From Aporhodopirellula aestuarii (GTDB lineage Bacteria > Planctomycetota > Planctomycetia > Pirellulales > Pirellulaceae), in assembly GCF_023701485.1 (NCBI RefSeq), contig NZ_JAMQBK010000085.1:1-34982 (forward strand): a stretch of 34,982 nt of DNA. The letters are read 5' to 3'. Positions 23,452-34,427 of the stretch are shown here, one piece after another. The translations under genes and the position numbers were made by a program. The notes under the pieces were generated by a model. It was not told the DNA's origin, did no database searches, and saw nothing but the letters and a program-made list of their open reading frames with translations. Within the stretch, counting starts at the first letter, position 1; the number at the start of each line of letters is the position of its first letter.

Positions 23452-23607
23452 TGATGCCGTAAATCACGGTGTTTCTGTCGAATTCCGGGCTGGTATGACG
23501 TGCCCTGAAACCTTCATGGTGACAGATTCGGCACCATCGCTGCACGAGAACCGAAGCCACGAGCAGTAAGATAACCTGCCAGATCGACATGAAACAGTGG
23601 AGAAGGT

Positions 23608-24422
23608 TCACCCGGCGACGGCCCTCGACGAGAAACCGATCCCGGCGTTCATCATCGCACCGATCTGGCTGGCGGCGTCTTCGGCCTGCCCGGGGAAGAG
23701 ATGTCGGTCGCTAACATCGAATACTCCATCCAGTGCCATTCCTCGGGCAGCAGCATCCGGCGTTCGTGCCGGCGATTTGAGTTGGGGTCTGGTTTCTTGA
23801 TCATCGATAGCGGATTGACCATCAGCCGGTGATGCTCGGCGAGCCATTTGGTGAAGGCCTTCACCGACGTCAACTTCTGCTGGATCGTTCGAACTGCGGC
23901 ATCTTTCGCCATCATCGTCGCCACGTGAGCCGACACATCCTCGGCATCGATGTCGGTGATGCACTTCCACCCTGCCGCATCCGTGAACTCGTCAATGTGT
24001 CGGCGAGTTCGTGCCCGATGCGATTCGGTGCCTCCCTTCGTCGCCAAGAAAGCGATGAAGGCATCGATATGCTCGACGAGGGGCTTCGCAGCATGACGAG
24101 CCAAGGATTCAACCAAATTGTTGACCACGCCCTCCTCCCACGACCGGGCATCGGACTCCCATTTGCCCGCGATCCGCAACGCCACCGCTCGGCCGGACGT
24201 CCTTGTCGATTTGCGTATGCGTTCCCTCCAAGCGTCCGTGATGGACGCTATGTAAAACCTATCGGCAAATAGGAAGTGTGTTCCGGTATGATCGACAGGA
24301 TAGGATTTCGCTTGATTTCGTCTGTCTGTCCATGTGGCAAAGAGCATTTCGACATGATCGCCTGAGACGCTGGCAACCGGTGAGATCGGTCCAGGTCGCG
24401 ACATTGTCGACAATATCGGCAC
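23608..24422 (-). pseudogene. Integrase paralog with the catalytic core deleted
   Basis: The N-terminal and core-binding parts are close to the intact integrase: PLVEHIDAFIAFLATKGGTE, IQQKLTSVKAFTKWLAEHHR and VNPLSMIKKPDPNSNRRHER, then MLLPEEWHWMEYSMLA. Then the frame changes and the sequence jumps to HLFPGQAEDAASQIGAMM, matching the end of the intact protein after its catalytic Tyr. About 190 residues with the catalytic Arg, Lys, His-x-x-Arg and Tyr are missing, so it cannot recombine DNA. It is inverted relative to the intact gene, with the tRNA-Leu half between them. The upstream limit is uncertain; the reliable match starts near 24330. Confidence 0.8.
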
Positions 24423-24677
24423 CTGCGGATAATCCGAAAGCGTGCCTGGCAGTGGGCGGTTGTCACGCTACTGACTTTTGCCAGTCCGCGAGCGACACGC
24501 CATGCGCTCAAACGTGTGACCGCCTGTTGGCAACTGTGATCTTTCGAGAGAACCTGGCTGATGAACATCCAGACGACGATCATCAGATTGTCGATTCGAT
24601 CGCGATACTCATGGCCGATCGAAACGCCAATGGCGAGGACTTCGGCTTTGGGCAGCAGCAACTATCCCCCGGCCCCT

Positions 24678-24694
24678 CCCGCTTGCGAAGCGGG
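24678..24694 (-). terminator. GC hairpin after the cytochrome/WD40 gene
   Basis: CCCGCTTGCGAAGCGGG forms a 7-bp stem with a 3-base loop, 18 bases after the stop of the minus-strand gene. No clear T-run follows on that strand, so it may be a weak terminator or an RNA 3'-end stabiliser. The rest of 24423-24711 has no gene that I can support. Confidence 0.4.
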
Positions 24695-24711
24695 GGATTT
24701 CAGAAGCGGGT

Positions 24712-26187
24712 TCAGGGAATCTCCCATTTGTGTAGGTGTCCAATGGTGTCGCCTGCCACCACGGTTGAGCCGTCGTCCGCGATCGTGACCCGGGTCGGCA
24801 GCACACTGACGCCAGGCTGGAGAAGGCCCTTGGCCAACGCTTTGTCGGCGATGGAGAATTTCTTCAGTTCCTTGCCTTCGGCCGACCAGATCTTGACCGT
24901 CCCGTCGCGGCCGGAGGTCGCTAGTTTCCCCTGCGGTCCGAACCGGCAGTCGAGCACTCCGTCCGCGTGGGCGTTCGGCTTGTTCGATAACGGCCAGCCG
25001 TCCTTCACGTCCCACCACACGACGGTGCCGTCCTCGCCACAGGAAGCGACGACGCCCGAGTCGCTCCGCCAGGAGAGTGCCCGCACCAACTTCTTATGCT
25101 CGGAGAGCGGTAGGATCACCCCGCCGGTCGTCCCGTCCCAAAGATGGATATTACCGATCCGGTCCCCGGTCGCCAGATACTTGCCATCGGGCGAGAACGC
25201 GACCGCGGTGACCCAGTCGGTGTGCTTGTCGATGGTCGCCTGGAGGCTGCCATCTTCGGTGCTATAGATCTTCACGAGCCGGCTGGTGCAGCCGATCGCC
25301 ACTCGTTTTTCATCGGGAGAGATGTCGGCCGCGATGATCGCGTCAGGCTCGTCCCCGACGCTTGCTAGACGTTTGCCGGTGGCCACATCGAAGAGCACGA
25401 CGGTCCCACTCTGCACCGGTTTGCCTCCGGCGGCGAGGAGGAGTCGCCCGGATCGGCTGAAGGTGAGCACCAGTGGCTCGCCCTCGGGGAATTCAATCGC
25501 ACCGTACCGGCTGCCGGCGGCCGCGTCGAACAGTTCGATCACACCGTAGCCGCTCATGGCCGATACCGGAGCCCGCAAGCTGGTGGCCAGGGCGAGCACT
25601 GGAAAACGTCGCTGTGTTTTGGTGCGAACGACCGTCGGCAGGTTCGCCGGCACCGCACCCGGACCTTCTTCGCCCGTCTGGGCCGTGGCTTGGAAGCCAA
25701 GCGTCCGCATCTCAGCAGCGGAACTGCCCGAGTTTTCTAGTAGTCCGGTGTCAATCCATTTCTTGATCAGTGCCACTGCCTCAACCGGAAGTAGGTTGCC
25801 TTCGGGCGGCATCCGCTCTCCTTCCTCAGTCGACGTGATCACTTCGATCAGCCGACTTGCCGAAGAACGGCCCGCCACCACGACGCCGCTCTCGTTCGTG
25901 ACGTCTGCATAGTTGGCAAGATTGAGCCCCGCCTCCTGCTTCCCGTCGCCATGGCAGGTTGCACAGTTCTTCTTAAGGATCGAGGCGACATGGTCGTCGT
26001 AGGTGACCGGCGTGTCGTTACTCTTGACGTCACTGGCCTGGCCGTCGCTGGCCATTGGGTCAGTGGCCATCATGCCACTGGCCATCTTATCGTTGGCCAT
26101 CTTGTCGTCGGCGCCAGCGTTGAGTCCGAAGACCAGAAGGGCAGCCACCGACAGGATCGGAAGCGAGAGTCGGTGTAGGAGATTCAT
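24712..26187 (-). CDS. Planctomycete c-type cytochrome with WD40 repeats
   Basis: A 491-residue secreted protein. The ATG at 26187 gives a signal peptide ([20 protein letters not shown], then AGADD). A Met/Ala/Asp repeat follows ([20 protein letters not shown]). Next is a cytochrome c domain (about 55-145) with heme motif CATCH and MPPEG holding the likely axial Met, as in planctomycete PSCyt1-type domains. The rest is WD40 repeats ([59 protein letters not shown]) forming a propeller. Probably periplasmic. It is 59 bases after the DUF1549/1553 gene in the same direction, the usual arrangement with DUF1501 genes. Frame upstream of 26187 is shadow. Confidence 0.88.
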   Translation of the reverse strand: MNLLHRLSLPILSVAALLVFGLNAGADDKMANDKMASGMMATDPMASDGQASDVKSNDTPVTYDDHVASILKKNCATCHGDGKQEAGLNLANYADVTNESGVVVAGRSSASRLIEVITSTEEGERMPPEGNLLPVEAVALIKKWIDTGLLENSGSSAAEMRTLGFQATAQTGEEGPGAVPANLPTVVRTKTQRRFPVLALATSLRAPVSAMSGYGVIELFDAAAGSRYGAIEFPEGEPLVLTFSRSGRLLLAAGGKPVQSGTVVLFDVATGKRLASVGDEPDAIIAADISPDEKRVAIGCTSRLVKIYSTEDGSLQATIDKHTDWVTAVAFSPDGKYLATGDRIGNIHLWDGTTGGVILPLSEHKKLVRALSWRSDSGVVASCGEDGTVVWWDVKDGWPLSNKPNAHADGVLDCRFGPQGKLATSGRDGTVKIWSAEGKELKKFSIADKALAKGLLQPGVSVLPTRVTIADDGSTVVAGDTIGHLHKWEIP

Positions 26188-26246
26188 CGTTCTTTTTCGA
26201 GTCGAGTCAAAGTGGGCGGTGGCGGGATGTTTTAACAAGAGAAGCG

Positions 26247-28640
26247 TCAGTGGTTGAAAAGGAACTCGCTGGAGTCGATCAGCCCTGCAAAGATGTCCTG
26301 ATAGACAGCAGCCGGTTTGCCCTCCGCCACGAACTGCAGCATCGTCTCCGTCTCCGCCGACGTTGGGCGGCGGGAGAGCACTCGTATAAAGATTGCCTCG
26401 ATGACACCCTCGGGTGTCGACTCGCTTTCCATGATCGTGTGAAGCACTCCGCGGGTGGCAGCCGTGTGAACGCGCGGGCCGGACGTGTTGCCCACCAGCA
26501 GGTGCATCACTTGGGAGAGCGACGGTTCGGTCCTGGTGTCGCAGGCACACACTGTTTTTCGGGCCGATTGGCCGAAGGTGTCGAGTACGAAGTCACCGGT
26601 TGCCATATTATGGTTGCGGTTGATGTAGTTGATGGCCTTGGTACCCGTCGGTGCCCTGGGCAGTGACCGCGGTACGCCGGTGACGGCCACGATCGAGTCG
26701 AGCAGCACATCGGCCCGCAGTCGCCGGAGTTGGGCGTGCGAGAACTGCCGCTGATCATCCTTGCCCGAGGGCGTCGGCTCGATCGAGAGTTGGTAGACCC
26801 GCGAGTTGCAGATGTCTCGAACGATCGGCCGTATTCTGCGACCGTGTTCTACAAACCGGTCGGCGAGCGCCTCCAGCAGAGGACCGTTGGCGGGCGGATT
26901 GGTGGCCCGGAAGTCATCGATCGGATCAACGATGCCCACGCCGAAAAGGTGAGCCCAGAGCCGGTTGACGATGTTTCGGTTGAAGAGGTCATTGGCGGGA
27001 TCTCGGATCCATGCCGCCAACGCTCGCCGCGGGTCGCCTTCGCCACCGACCGGCTCCACTTCACCGAGCAGTTTCGCCGGCATGGGCCGTCCGTCCAGAG
27101 CGTGCTTGGCCGGTGGGGCCGACGGATCGAAGATCACCCGCCGGTCACGACTGTCGCTGCCGGACTTCCGCTTCACGCAACTGAAGAAACTGACGAAGCC
27201 GTAATAATCGTCCTGTGTCCAGCGGTCGAAGGGGTGATTGTGACACTCGGCGCACTGCATACGCAGGCCTAGGAAGAGTTGCGAGAAGTCGGCCGCCAGC
27301 ACTTTGGGGTCGAGCACGGAGTTCTTGATCAGCATCGTGTAGAGGCCCGTCTGGCCGTCAACGTTCGTGCTGCCGACGGCGGTCGCCATGTCAGCGACGA
27401 CCTCGTCGAACGGCCGGTCCGCGGCGAATTGTTCCCGCAGCCAGGCATTGAACGCGTTGGCCGGTTTGTGCGAGTCGCCCCGACCCGTGTAGTCATGGCT
27501 GTCGACCCGGCAAAGTTCACTCCACAGGGCAGTGATGTAGTCGGTGAAGTCTTCGCTGTTGAGTAACGCGTCGATCTTTTGAGCGCGTTTGTCAGCCGAC
27601 GTGTCGGCCATGAACGACTCGTACTCCTGAACCGTTGGCGGCCGGGCGGCGAGGTCGAGCGTGACGCGGCGAAGGAACGTCTCGTCGTCGCAGAGTTCCG
27701 ATGGCGCAATCCGCAACTTCTGAAGTCGCGCAAAGACGTGTTTGTCAATGAAATTGTTTTCCGGAGGATTCGGCCAGACAAAACCCTCACTGGACGGCAG
27801 CACGATTGCCTCGGCGCCAACCGTGAACCGGCTGAACCTCGCGAACACGGTCGTGTCGCCCGGCCCCTTGGCGGTAACGCGGCCTTCCGAATCGATGTCG
27901 GCCACGCTGGGGTTGTTGGTGCCAAAGAGGGCCAGACGCGTGACATCACGGGTGGAGCCATCGGCATACGTCGCGGTGACCCGCAGGTCCATCGACATCC
28001 CGGCCTTGTCAAAAATCAGTGATGGCTTGGAAACCGCGATGCCCGCCACGTCGGGCACATCGCCCACGTCATCCGGGGCGCCCGCCTCGATCCAGGCGCG
28101 GAGGGTTTGGGCCAGGTCGCTGTCGCGTTCGAACAGCTTTCCCCCGGTGTGAGGCACGGCGCCGGTAGCCTTCAACAGCAGTAGGCTTTCCGATGGCAAG
28201 GCCACGTTCACACGCCGGCCAGGTATCTCTTCGACCGTGCGGAAATAGTCGCCGCCTGTATCGTAACCAAACAGCGAGAGCATGTAGCCGTCCTTGCCGC
28301 TGGCCGATCCGTGGCAGGTGCCAGCGTTGCAGCCGGCGCGGAAAAAGACCGGCATGACGTCACGCCGAAAGCTCGGCACCGACGAGGCATTGGGGGCCGA
28401 AGTAACAGGGGCCGCCTCATTAGTGCCAGATGTACTTGAGCCAGACGCATTGGAGCCCGTCGTGCCGCTGGACGGTTCGACAGCGCAAGCGGCACTCGGG
28501 GCCAGAGCACTCGGGGCCAATGCCGTGCACGCAAGCACCAGCGTCAGAATCGATTTCACGGTCACGAATGTTATCCCTCTTCGTTTTGGCTTGGGGGCGT
28601 CTGACTTTCGGGGGTCTGATTTCAGATTAGTCGGTCTCAT
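26247..28640 (-). CDS. DUF1549/DUF1553 protein with BIG2 and cytochrome-like motifs
   Basis: A 797-residue planctomycete surface or periplasmic protein. The ATG at 28640 overlaps the upstream stop as TGATG. After a membrane anchor or signal (about 27-53) and a Ser/Thr/Ala linker comes a cytochrome-like CNAGTCH motif (about 104-110) in the usual context [13 protein letters not shown]. Then a BIG2 immunoglobulin-like domain (about 205-285, [17 protein letters not shown]), DUF1549 (about 290-480, [14 protein letters not shown] ... [15 protein letters not shown]), a [20 protein letters not shown] motif, and DUF1553 ([21 protein letters not shown] to the end). Such proteins are paired with DUF1501 proteins; biochemical role not established, possibly redox or polymer breakdown. 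Confidence 0.92.
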   Translation of the reverse strand: MRPTNLKSDPRKSDAPKPKRRGITFVTVKSILTLVLACTALAPSALAPSAACAVEPSSGTTGSNASGSSTSGTNEAAPVTSAPNASSVPSFRRDVMPVFFRAGCNAGTCHGSASGKDGYMLSLFGYDTGGDYFRTVEEIPGRRVNVALPSESLLLLKATGAVPHTGGKLFERDSDLAQTLRAWIEAGAPDDVGDVPDVAGIAVSKPSLIFDKAGMSMDLRVTATYADGSTRDVTRLALFGTNNPSVADIDSEGRVTAKGPGDTTVFARFSRFTVGAEAIVLPSSEGFVWPNPPENNFIDKHVFARLQKLRIAPSELCDDETFLRRVTLDLAARPPTVQEYESFMADTSADKRAQKIDALLNSEDFTDYITALWSELCRVDSHDYTGRGDSHKPANAFNAWLREQFAADRPFDEVVADMATAVGSTNVDGQTGLYTMLIKNSVLDPKVLAADFSQLFLGLRMQCAECHNHPFDRWTQDDYYGFVSFFSCVKRKSGSDSRDRRVIFDPSAPPAKHALDGRPMPAKLLGEVEPVGGEGDPRRALAAWIRDPANDLFNRNIVNRLWAHLFGVGIVDPIDDFRATNPPANGPLLEALADRFVEHGRRIRPIVRDICNSRVYQLSIEPTPSGKDDQRQFSHAQLRRLRADVLLDSIVAVTGVPRSLPRAPTGTKAINYINRNHNMATGDFVLDTFGQSARKTVCACDTRTEPSLSQVMHLLVGNTSGPRVHTAATRGVLHTIMESESTPEGVIEAIFIRVLSRRPTSAETETMLQFVAEGKPAAVYQDIFAGLIDSSEFLFNH

Positions 28641-31135
28641 CACTTCTCCAACCTCGGGTCGATTCGTAGCTTGCCTGAGCCCGTCCGCAGTTGGATCTCT
28701 TCGTTGCCGACCGAAAACCGCACGTCGCATTGGAGTTCGCCCACCATACCCAGCAGGGCTTCGTCGCTGGCCGCAAGTTGCACGGCAACTTCGGTGGAAT
28801 CTTTGTCGATCGTCGGCTCGGGGCCAACACGGGTCACACCGACCGGTAGGCCGAGCATGTTGACGCTCGCGCGACCCTCGAACGGTCGTTTCTGTTTCAC
28901 AGCCCAGCGGTACTCAATCTTTTCGCCCCGGCGGACACTCTGCGGTTCACTTGAAAGTGACACGAATGGCTCGGCGACCTGGATGGTGACGATGTCGGAC
29001 GAGACCCGCACACGTTCGGAACCCAGGTCCGTGTCACCTCGGACCTTGCTGTCCGCGCGACCGCCCCTGGCCTGGGTCGTGGTCGCCATCACGTACAGGG
29101 GCGAGTTGCCGAGCTTGGCATTTGCTGCAGCCGAGAGGGTCAGGTTGGCCGTGCTCTCTCCCGCAGGAATAATCTCGGCCGGCGACGTGCCGACACCCGG
29201 CGGGGCGAATTCGCACTGGATCTCAATCGCTTCGTCGAACCCTGGTTCTCGCAGGACCCGAATGGGGATGGTCATCTCCGATCCCCGCATCAGCGGTTGC
29301 TTCGGTGCCTTCAGTTCCAACGCAAATCCGGCCGGTTCGCTCACCGCCGCCGCGAACCGGTCAACCCGGATGTTTCGCCACGGATAGTGTGAATACGACA
29401 CCCGCTGCAGGTTCTGTTGGTTCACCGTTACGAACGGCTCGCCGCCATCCGCAGGTTGCGCCGTGATATGGATCAGCGACGCGTCAAGGGAGGCATCCGC
29501 GTCGGCAACCAGCGTCATCGGCCAGACCGACTCCAGGCTGGGAAGTTGCGGCGATAGCATCTTAATACCAGGCGGCAGCCCCTCGATTCCCAGATCGATC
29601 GGCCCCTTGATGTTGCTTCCCTGACCGGGATAGAGCGACAGCCTGACGGTCCAGGTACCACCTCGCGGCACCGAAAGCGATGTCTTACGCGGTCGCTCCG
29701 GCTTGTAGCCCTCAAATGACAGACCCACGTGGAGTGTGTTCACGGGCGGGGCGATCTCAACACGGTAGACGTGAGTCGGGCCACCAACGCCGCGCGGATC
29801 GGCAATCTCGAGTACGTAATCGCCGTCCTGCTTCGGCGTCCACATGACCGAAGGGTCGAACGTTTCAGGAAAGTCCCCCTGCCCGCCATAGATATCGCGA
29901 TCTGGGCGACTGGCATCATCGGCTGCAAGCTCAACGGCGCCTGCCACACCCGACTCGTCAACGGGACGCAGTTTGATCGAAGGATCGACGGGCGACCCGA
30001 TCGCGCTTGCCCACACCCGCACCTGTAGCGGCACGCCTTTTTTCACTGTGATGCGATATCGGTCAGTCTCGTCGGGCTCGGCGAGGATGCCGTTGACCGC
30101 GACCGGCGTCGCAGGCACTCGCGTCTCGGGTTGGTCGGGCGTTTCGAGCACGTTGGGGAACGGGCTTGAGCGGAAGGACAGCGGCAACGGCGCTTCGCCA
30201 ATGTATGAAAACGTGCCCGCTGATTGCGGCAGCGTCACGGTATGTGAAACGGGGCCGAGCGGGTCGCCGAGAAACTGCACGTCAAGCGGCATGCCCGCCG
30301 GTCCGCCAGGTGGGAACGCGGCCAACGGTCGGAAGAACCGGCCGATGTGGATCGCGTACGCTCGCTCTTCGGGGATGAACATCGAACGCCGCAGGACGAC
30401 CGTGTAGTCACCATCAACGGGTAGCTTCACCGACAGCAACGGGTCTTGGCGGTTGAGCGACGAGTCGTCGTTCATCGCGATCCGCTTACCGGACGGGGCG
30501 AGGACCGCGACGACTGAATCGTAACCATCGGGCACGGGATTCCACCGCAGGTCGTTACCCATCTTGACCATGTCGACCTCGACGGAGAGGCGGTCGCCGG
30601 CTTTACCGGCAACGCGGAAGCAGTCGATGTCGTCGGCAGCGCTTCTCGAGAGCGTGCCGAGAACCGTGACGTTCGGCTCGACTCGCAGGGCCGTTTCAAC
30701 CGTGTCGTTAGAATTGGCGTTCGCTTCTCCCTCTTCGATCAAGGGAAAGGGACTCACGTGGATCGTGCCCATCGAAGATAGGCCCACCGCGGTCAGGACG
30801 CGGAAGGGATACTCGCCCGGTTGACAGTCTTCGGCGACCTCCAGCTGACACACCAGTCGCTCCTTGTCAGCGTCGAACTGGGTACCGACGCAGCGGATGC
30901 CAGGCTGCATGCTGGTGTCGCTGATACTGCCCGTGTTCGGTCCCGCAATCCCTGGAGGATAGAACAGCACCTCGAGCGCCTCATGCCGCCATGAAGAGAT
31001 CGTGATCTCGCTCGTCACGCCACGGCCCACAAGCCGCGGTGTCACACCGGCGATCCAAGGGTCCGCTAGTGCCAAACCGCTGGACAGAACGACAAGGAAT
31101 GCAGGCGAAAGAAACGCTGCAATGAACGTACGCAT
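28640..31135 (-). CDS. Large secreted protein with PPC domain
   Basis: An 831-residue exported protein. The ATG at 31135 gives a signal peptide ([20 protein letters not shown], then LALADP). The first part (about 28-130) is beta-rich ([19 protein letters not shown]). Residues about 145-280 are a bacterial pre-peptidase C-terminal (PPC) domain: [47 protein letters not shown]. Another related beta domain follows ([20 protein letters not shown] ... [13 protein letters not shown]), then Ig-like repeats ([36 protein letters not shown]). No protease catalytic motif is visible. It sits between the DUF1501 and DUF1549/1553 genes and is coupled to the latter, so it probably acts with them at the cell surface. 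Confidence 0.82.
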   Translation of the reverse strand: MRTFIAAFLSPAFLVVLSSGLALADPWIAGVTPRLVGRGVTSEITISSWRHEALEVLFYPPGIAGPNTGSISDTSMQPGIRCVGTQFDADKERLVCQLEVAEDCQPGEYPFRVLTAVGLSSMGTIHVSPFPLIEEGEANANSNDTVETALRVEPNVTVLGTLSRSAADDIDCFRVAGKAGDRLSVEVDMVKMGNDLRWNPVPDGYDSVVAVLAPSGKRIAMNDDSSLNRQDPLLSVKLPVDGDYTVVLRRSMFIPEERAYAIHIGRFFRPLAAFPPGGPAGMPLDVQFLGDPLGPVSHTVTLPQSAGTFSYIGEAPLPLSFRSSPFPNVLETPDQPETRVPATPVAVNGILAEPDETDRYRITVKKGVPLQVRVWASAIGSPVDPSIKLRPVDESGVAGAVELAADDASRPDRDIYGGQGDFPETFDPSVMWTPKQDGDYVLEIADPRGVGGPTHVYRVEIAPPVNTLHVGLSFEGYKPERPRKTSLSVPRGGTWTVRLSLYPGQGSNIKGPIDLGIEGLPPGIKMLSPQLPSLESVWPMTLVADADASLDASLIHITAQPADGGEPFVTVNQQNLQRVSYSHYPWRNIRVDRFAAAVSEPAGFALELKAPKQPLMRGSEMTIPIRVLREPGFDEAIEIQCEFAPPGVGTSPAEIIPAGESTANLTLSAAANAKLGNSPLYVMATTTQARGGRADSKVRGDTDLGSERVRVSSDIVTIQVAEPFVSLSSEPQSVRRGEKIEYRWAVKQKRPFEGRASVNMLGLPVGVTRVGPEPTIDKDSTEVAVQLAASDEALLGMVGELQCDVRFSVGNEEIQLRTGSGKLRIDPRLEK

Positions 31136-31404
31136 GTTGTGTTGGCTCTTGTAGGGAATATCGCTAGGGCAGTTAGCCAATCGCGGCAACGGAATCTCGA
31201 CACCTGAAATTCGACATCCGGCAGGACAGCATCACTTTGGCGGGAAGTGTTGTTTCGAGGTAAGCCGAAGCGGCGTTGACCGGTTAAGAACAGTCACGAA
31301 ATCAGTTCCGTAGCTGGACTCGCCCGAGTTCAGTAAAAGCTGGCTATGCGAAGTTTGGCGACGCTGGCTTCACGTTAATTGGAAGTTGGTTTGGGGACTG
31401 TTCC

Positions 31405-32799
31405 TTAACTAATCAGCGACTTGACGACCTTGGCATCGCGGATGATTTCAATCGGTCGCGTGCCAAACGCCACCAGTTCCTTGTTCGCATCGATGCCCAA
31501 CTGGTGATAGATCGTGGCGATCAGGTTTTCCAACGTTACGGCGTCGCGAATAGGTTCGCCGCCCGTCGAGTCGCTGGCACCGTAGACGAGCCCCTGATTG
31601 AATCCGCCACCGGCGAGCATCATCGAGAAGCAACGAGACCAGTGGTCGCGGCCACTCTCCTTGTTGACCTTCGGCGTGCGACCAAACTCGGTCGTCACCC
31701 ACACAATGGTCGAGTCGAGCATGCCGCGGCGATCCAGGTCGGTGACCAGTCCGGAAATCGCATGATCCAGCGGCCGCATCTGGTCCAGGCAAGCTTTCTC
31801 CACACCGCTGTGGCAATCCCACGACCCGTACTCCAGCGTCACGAAACGCACACCCGACTCGACCAGCCGGCGGGCAATGATCAGGCGTTCGGAAAGCCCC
31901 TTGGGGTGCAGCCGACCATCGGGGCCCTTGATGTCGCCGGTGACTTCGCTGCCATAAAGATCCAGCGTCTCGTCGCTCTCGCCTTCGAAAGAAAAAGCAT
32001 TCTGGGCGTCGGTCGATGTCAAAAGCGAGTAGGCACGAGCGTGGAACTCATCCATCGTGTCCAGCATCACCGGATTCGCCTCGAGGGCTCGGATCCGCTT
32101 CTCGACCGCATCGCGAACCGAGCGCCGGCGCTGAAGCTGCTCGAGCGACATGCCAGCCGGCAACGAGAAGTCGCGGACGCGGAAGTTCTTCTTCTCCGTC
32201 CCCGGGTCGCCGCCAGTCTCGAACGGGCCATGGATGCTCGGCAGAAATCCTGTACCCCCACTCGCTGGGTTCTTACCCGGAATCGAGATGTAACAGGGCA
32301 GCTCGCCGCGGGCGCCAAGTTCGTGGGAGACGATCGAGCCCATCTGCGGATAGTCGATTACCGCCGACGGCGTATAACCGGTGTACAGGTTGTAAGTCGC
32401 CAAGTTGTGGTCGGGGATCTTCCCCACCACAGAACGCACCACCGTGAGCTTATCGGCGATGGACGCGAGTTGCGGCAGGTTGTCACTGAACACCTCGCCA
32501 GTGTTCGTCTTCGTCACGCCAAAGGAGCCGCGATATTCAACCGGCGCCTCAGGCTTCGGATCGAACGACTCGTGGTGCGGAAAGCCCCCCGGCAGGTTGA
32601 TCTGGATCACGCTCTTGGCACGAGGGGCGATTCTGTCGCCCGACGCAATCGACATCCCCGACCGTTCCGCCGCCTGCAGGCGGAAGAGATCGGCCATCGA
32701 AATCCCAAGCGCGCCTAGCGACCCGGCTTGAAGGACTTGGCGACGCGGCATCGTCCGAAAGCCAGAACAGCCACGAACATAGTCAGTGGATGAGCTCAT
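31405..32799 (-). CDS. DUF1501 family protein with Tat-type leader
   Basis: A 464-residue protein. From the ATG at 32799 (AGGA about 10 bases upstream) a leader of Tat type begins [14 protein letters not shown], then [19 protein letters not shown]. The mature part is DUF1501, related to the alkaline phosphatase/sulfatase superfamily: [88 protein letters not shown] and a C-terminal [20 protein letters not shown]. These proteins pair with DUF1549/1553 proteins in Planctomycetota; the substrate is unknown. It is first in the four-gene minus-strand set; a 269-bp gap with no gene follows before the PPC gene. Confidence 0.92.
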   Translation of the reverse strand: MSSSTDYVRGCSGFRTMPRRQVLQAGSLGALGISMADLFRLQAAERSGMSIASGDRIAPRAKSVIQINLPGGFPHHESFDPKPEAPVEYRGSFGVTKTNTGEVFSDNLPQLASIADKLTVVRSVVGKIPDHNLATYNLYTGYTPSAVIDYPQMGSIVSHELGARGELPCYISIPGKNPASGGTGFLPSIHGPFETGGDPGTEKKNFRVRDFSLPAGMSLEQLQRRRSVRDAVEKRIRALEANPVMLDTMDEFHARAYSLLTSTDAQNAFSFEGESDETLDLYGSEVTGDIKGPDGRLHPKGLSERLIIARRLVESGVRFVTLEYGSWDCHSGVEKACLDQMRPLDHAISGLVTDLDRRGMLDSTIVWVTTEFGRTPKVNKESGRDHWSRCFSMMLAGGGFNQGLVYGASDSTGGEPIRDAVTLENLIATIYHQLGIDANKELVAFGTRPIEIIRDAKVVKSLIS

Positions 32800-33450
32800 G
32801 AGTTGGATTCCTGCATTGGGGGATTCCTGCGTTAGGAGTGAGGTCACCTGGAAACGTTGCAAAAACTGTCACGGTAGGCAGCCACGCAAGTTTCGTTTCT
32901 TAAGGTCTGAACTTTCGTCCACTCGCCGCCGAGAGGCCTTTCGCGAACAGGATGCAGACGGTCCTGCGTCACTGCTCACGCCCAAGGTCATCGACGAGTT
33001 GTTTTGTTAGGTGAGTGTTTTGGTGGGTATGCAGAAGAACAGTACTGCCATTCGTTTTGGCAAAAGTGTCGTGGTCATGTCGTTGGCTCATTCGCCAGTG
33101 GAATCGACATGATTTGCTATCGGAAATCTAGGTCAGGACTGTTCCTCCGAAAGCACATGTTCCGCATGGCGTAAAGATCACGGTTTTCACCGGGGAAGTT
33201 TCAATATTCCAGGATTTTCTTCTTTTGTTGGGCATTCTGTCGATATTCGACACTTATGGCACTGCATTCGCCACTACCCGCCTGCGGTGCCACTCGCCAT
33301 CAACTTTCTCTGAGCGAGATCGTGACGGATGCTCCGCCATTTACACTGGAGCAAGGTTGACGAACAGGCGATGGAACAGCCGACACTCAATCGTCGGCAC
33401 AAACAAACGACGAAACAATCTGCTAAGGCCGCGAAAGGGAGCTGGCCATC
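32800..33450. other. Intergenic region upstream of the DUF1501 gene
   Basis: About 650 bases with no frame that I can support on either strand. It should contain the promoter of the DUF1501 gene set near its left end. Open frames at 33225-33515 (plus) and 33274-33588 (minus) are of mixed composition and run into the palindrome, so I do not call them. Confidence 0.45.
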
Positions 33451-33581
33451 TAGTGCTTCATCCAACCTTGACATTGGGATTGGCCAAAACCGGAGGGCTT
33501 GCGCCCTGCCGCTAAAAATGTTTGCGGAACGGCGCAAGCCGTCCGGTGCTAACCCCAAAATGAAAAGTAGCCGAAGCACTA
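33451..33581. repeat. 131-bp imperfect palindrome overlapping the methyltransferase stop
   Basis: The outer ends are TAGTGCTTC (33451-33459) and GAAGCACTA (33573-33581). Inner arms CCGGAGGGCTTGCGCC (33490-33505) and GGCGCAAGCCGTCCGG (33531-33546) are reverse complements but for one base, and weaker pairing joins outer and inner parts (ACATTGGGATT with AACCCCAAAATG). The whole is one long hairpin. Its right end supplies the TAG stop of the methyltransferase gene. Probably a dispersed genomic palindrome or MITE-like element that may also act as a terminator. Confidence 0.7.
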
Positions 33582-34427
33582 ACTGCACACAAAGCGAAGA
33601 ACTTCATATCCAATCATCTTGTTGCGGGATCCTTTTTCAAGCAGCCGAGTTGCTCGTGTGAACAACTCGACGTGCCACGTATCGGTCCAGTCGGCCGTGC
33701 TGGCATAAAGGAACTCATAAGTAGGCAACGTGTTTTCAGTGATATCAATCGACTCACGAAGAACAAGTCCGTGTGCCTTAGCAAGCTCCTGGTAACGACT
33801 GATTGAATAGGACAAGTCGATCTCGCCATAACTCCAGCGGATCGCCTCGTTTGCGGAAAGGTCGATCTTATCGAGATATTCCAATGACCGTTCGCTAGGA
33901 ACGAAATCGGAGAGAGTGAGCGTCCCACCTTGATCCAACAAGCGTTCTGTCTCAGCAAAGAATCTTGGTCGGTCGAAGTGAAAAACGCATTCGACCGCCA
34001 GGACGACGTCGAAGCATTTGTCGGGAAGCGGAATCCTCGCTGCATCGGCGTGAACGAACTCGATTGAGTTTCCGTGTTTAGGACGTACAAGTTCAGCTGC
34101 CCGCTCCAGTTGACGAGGGTCGATGTTGACACCGACAAGCTGCAGACCGGAATACCGATCGTTCAGGCTGGCGAGCGTGCCGCCGAAACCGCAGCCGACA
34201 TCTACAATTCGCATTCCATCTCGAATTGGGGCTGCGTCGCAAACCACGCGGCAGAGGTTCTCGGCCGCCGTGCCGTAGTCCTCCGGAGAGCAAGTTGCTT
34301 GCGATGGGTCTTTCCAATACCCCCAATGAACATGTCGACTAAACGCAGCCACGGTCGATGCATCGTGTTTTGCGAGACGCTCGAATAGACCATCGAAATA
34401 GGGTGGGTTGACTGGCTTATCTACCAT
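33579..34427 (-). CDS. Class I SAM-dependent methyltransferase
   Basis: A 282-residue methyltransferase. The ATG at 34427 has GGAG 5 bases upstream; the reading from 34505 adds a basic, non-conserved stretch. Motif I is MRIVDVGCGFGGTLASL (about 73-89), motif II region LQLVGVNIDPRQLERA, then IEFVHADAARIPLPDKCFDV (motifs III/IV) and LDQGGTLTLSDFV. The order fits the small-molecule group (UbiE/coclaurine-like, methyltransf_11) that also includes tocopherol and sterol enzymes. An N-terminal cap (YFDGLFERLAKHDASTV, WGYWKDPSQAT) recalls enzymes acting on lipid-like or polyketide substrates. Substrate unknown; no biosynthetic neighbours. Confidence 0.88.
   Translation of the reverse strand: MVDKPVNPPYFDGLFERLAKHDASTVAAFSRHVHWGYWKDPSQATCSPEDYGTAAENLCRVVCDAAPIRDGMRIVDVGCGFGGTLASLNDRYSGLQLVGVNIDPRQLERAAELVRPKHGNSIEFVHADAARIPLPDKCFDVVLAVECVFHFDRPRFFAETERLLDQGGTLTLSDFVPSERSLEYLDKIDLSANEAIRWSYGEIDLSYSISRYQELAKAHGLVLRESIDITENTLPTYEFLYASTADWTDTWHVELFTRATRLLEKGSRNKMIGYEVLRFVCS

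Noticed and set aside
23162-23611. 149-codon minus-strand frame between the integrases, with a hydrophobic start
   Set aside because: It passes through the tRNA-Leu half (GGGIGRHRGFKI is its translation) and overlaps the intact integrase; coding cannot be supported.
31504-32718. 404-codon plus-strand frame
   Set aside because: It lies antisense to the DUF1501 gene and is Arg/His/Gln-rich, as expected of a shadow in GC-rich DNA. The 24278-25267 plus frame is rejected for the same reason.
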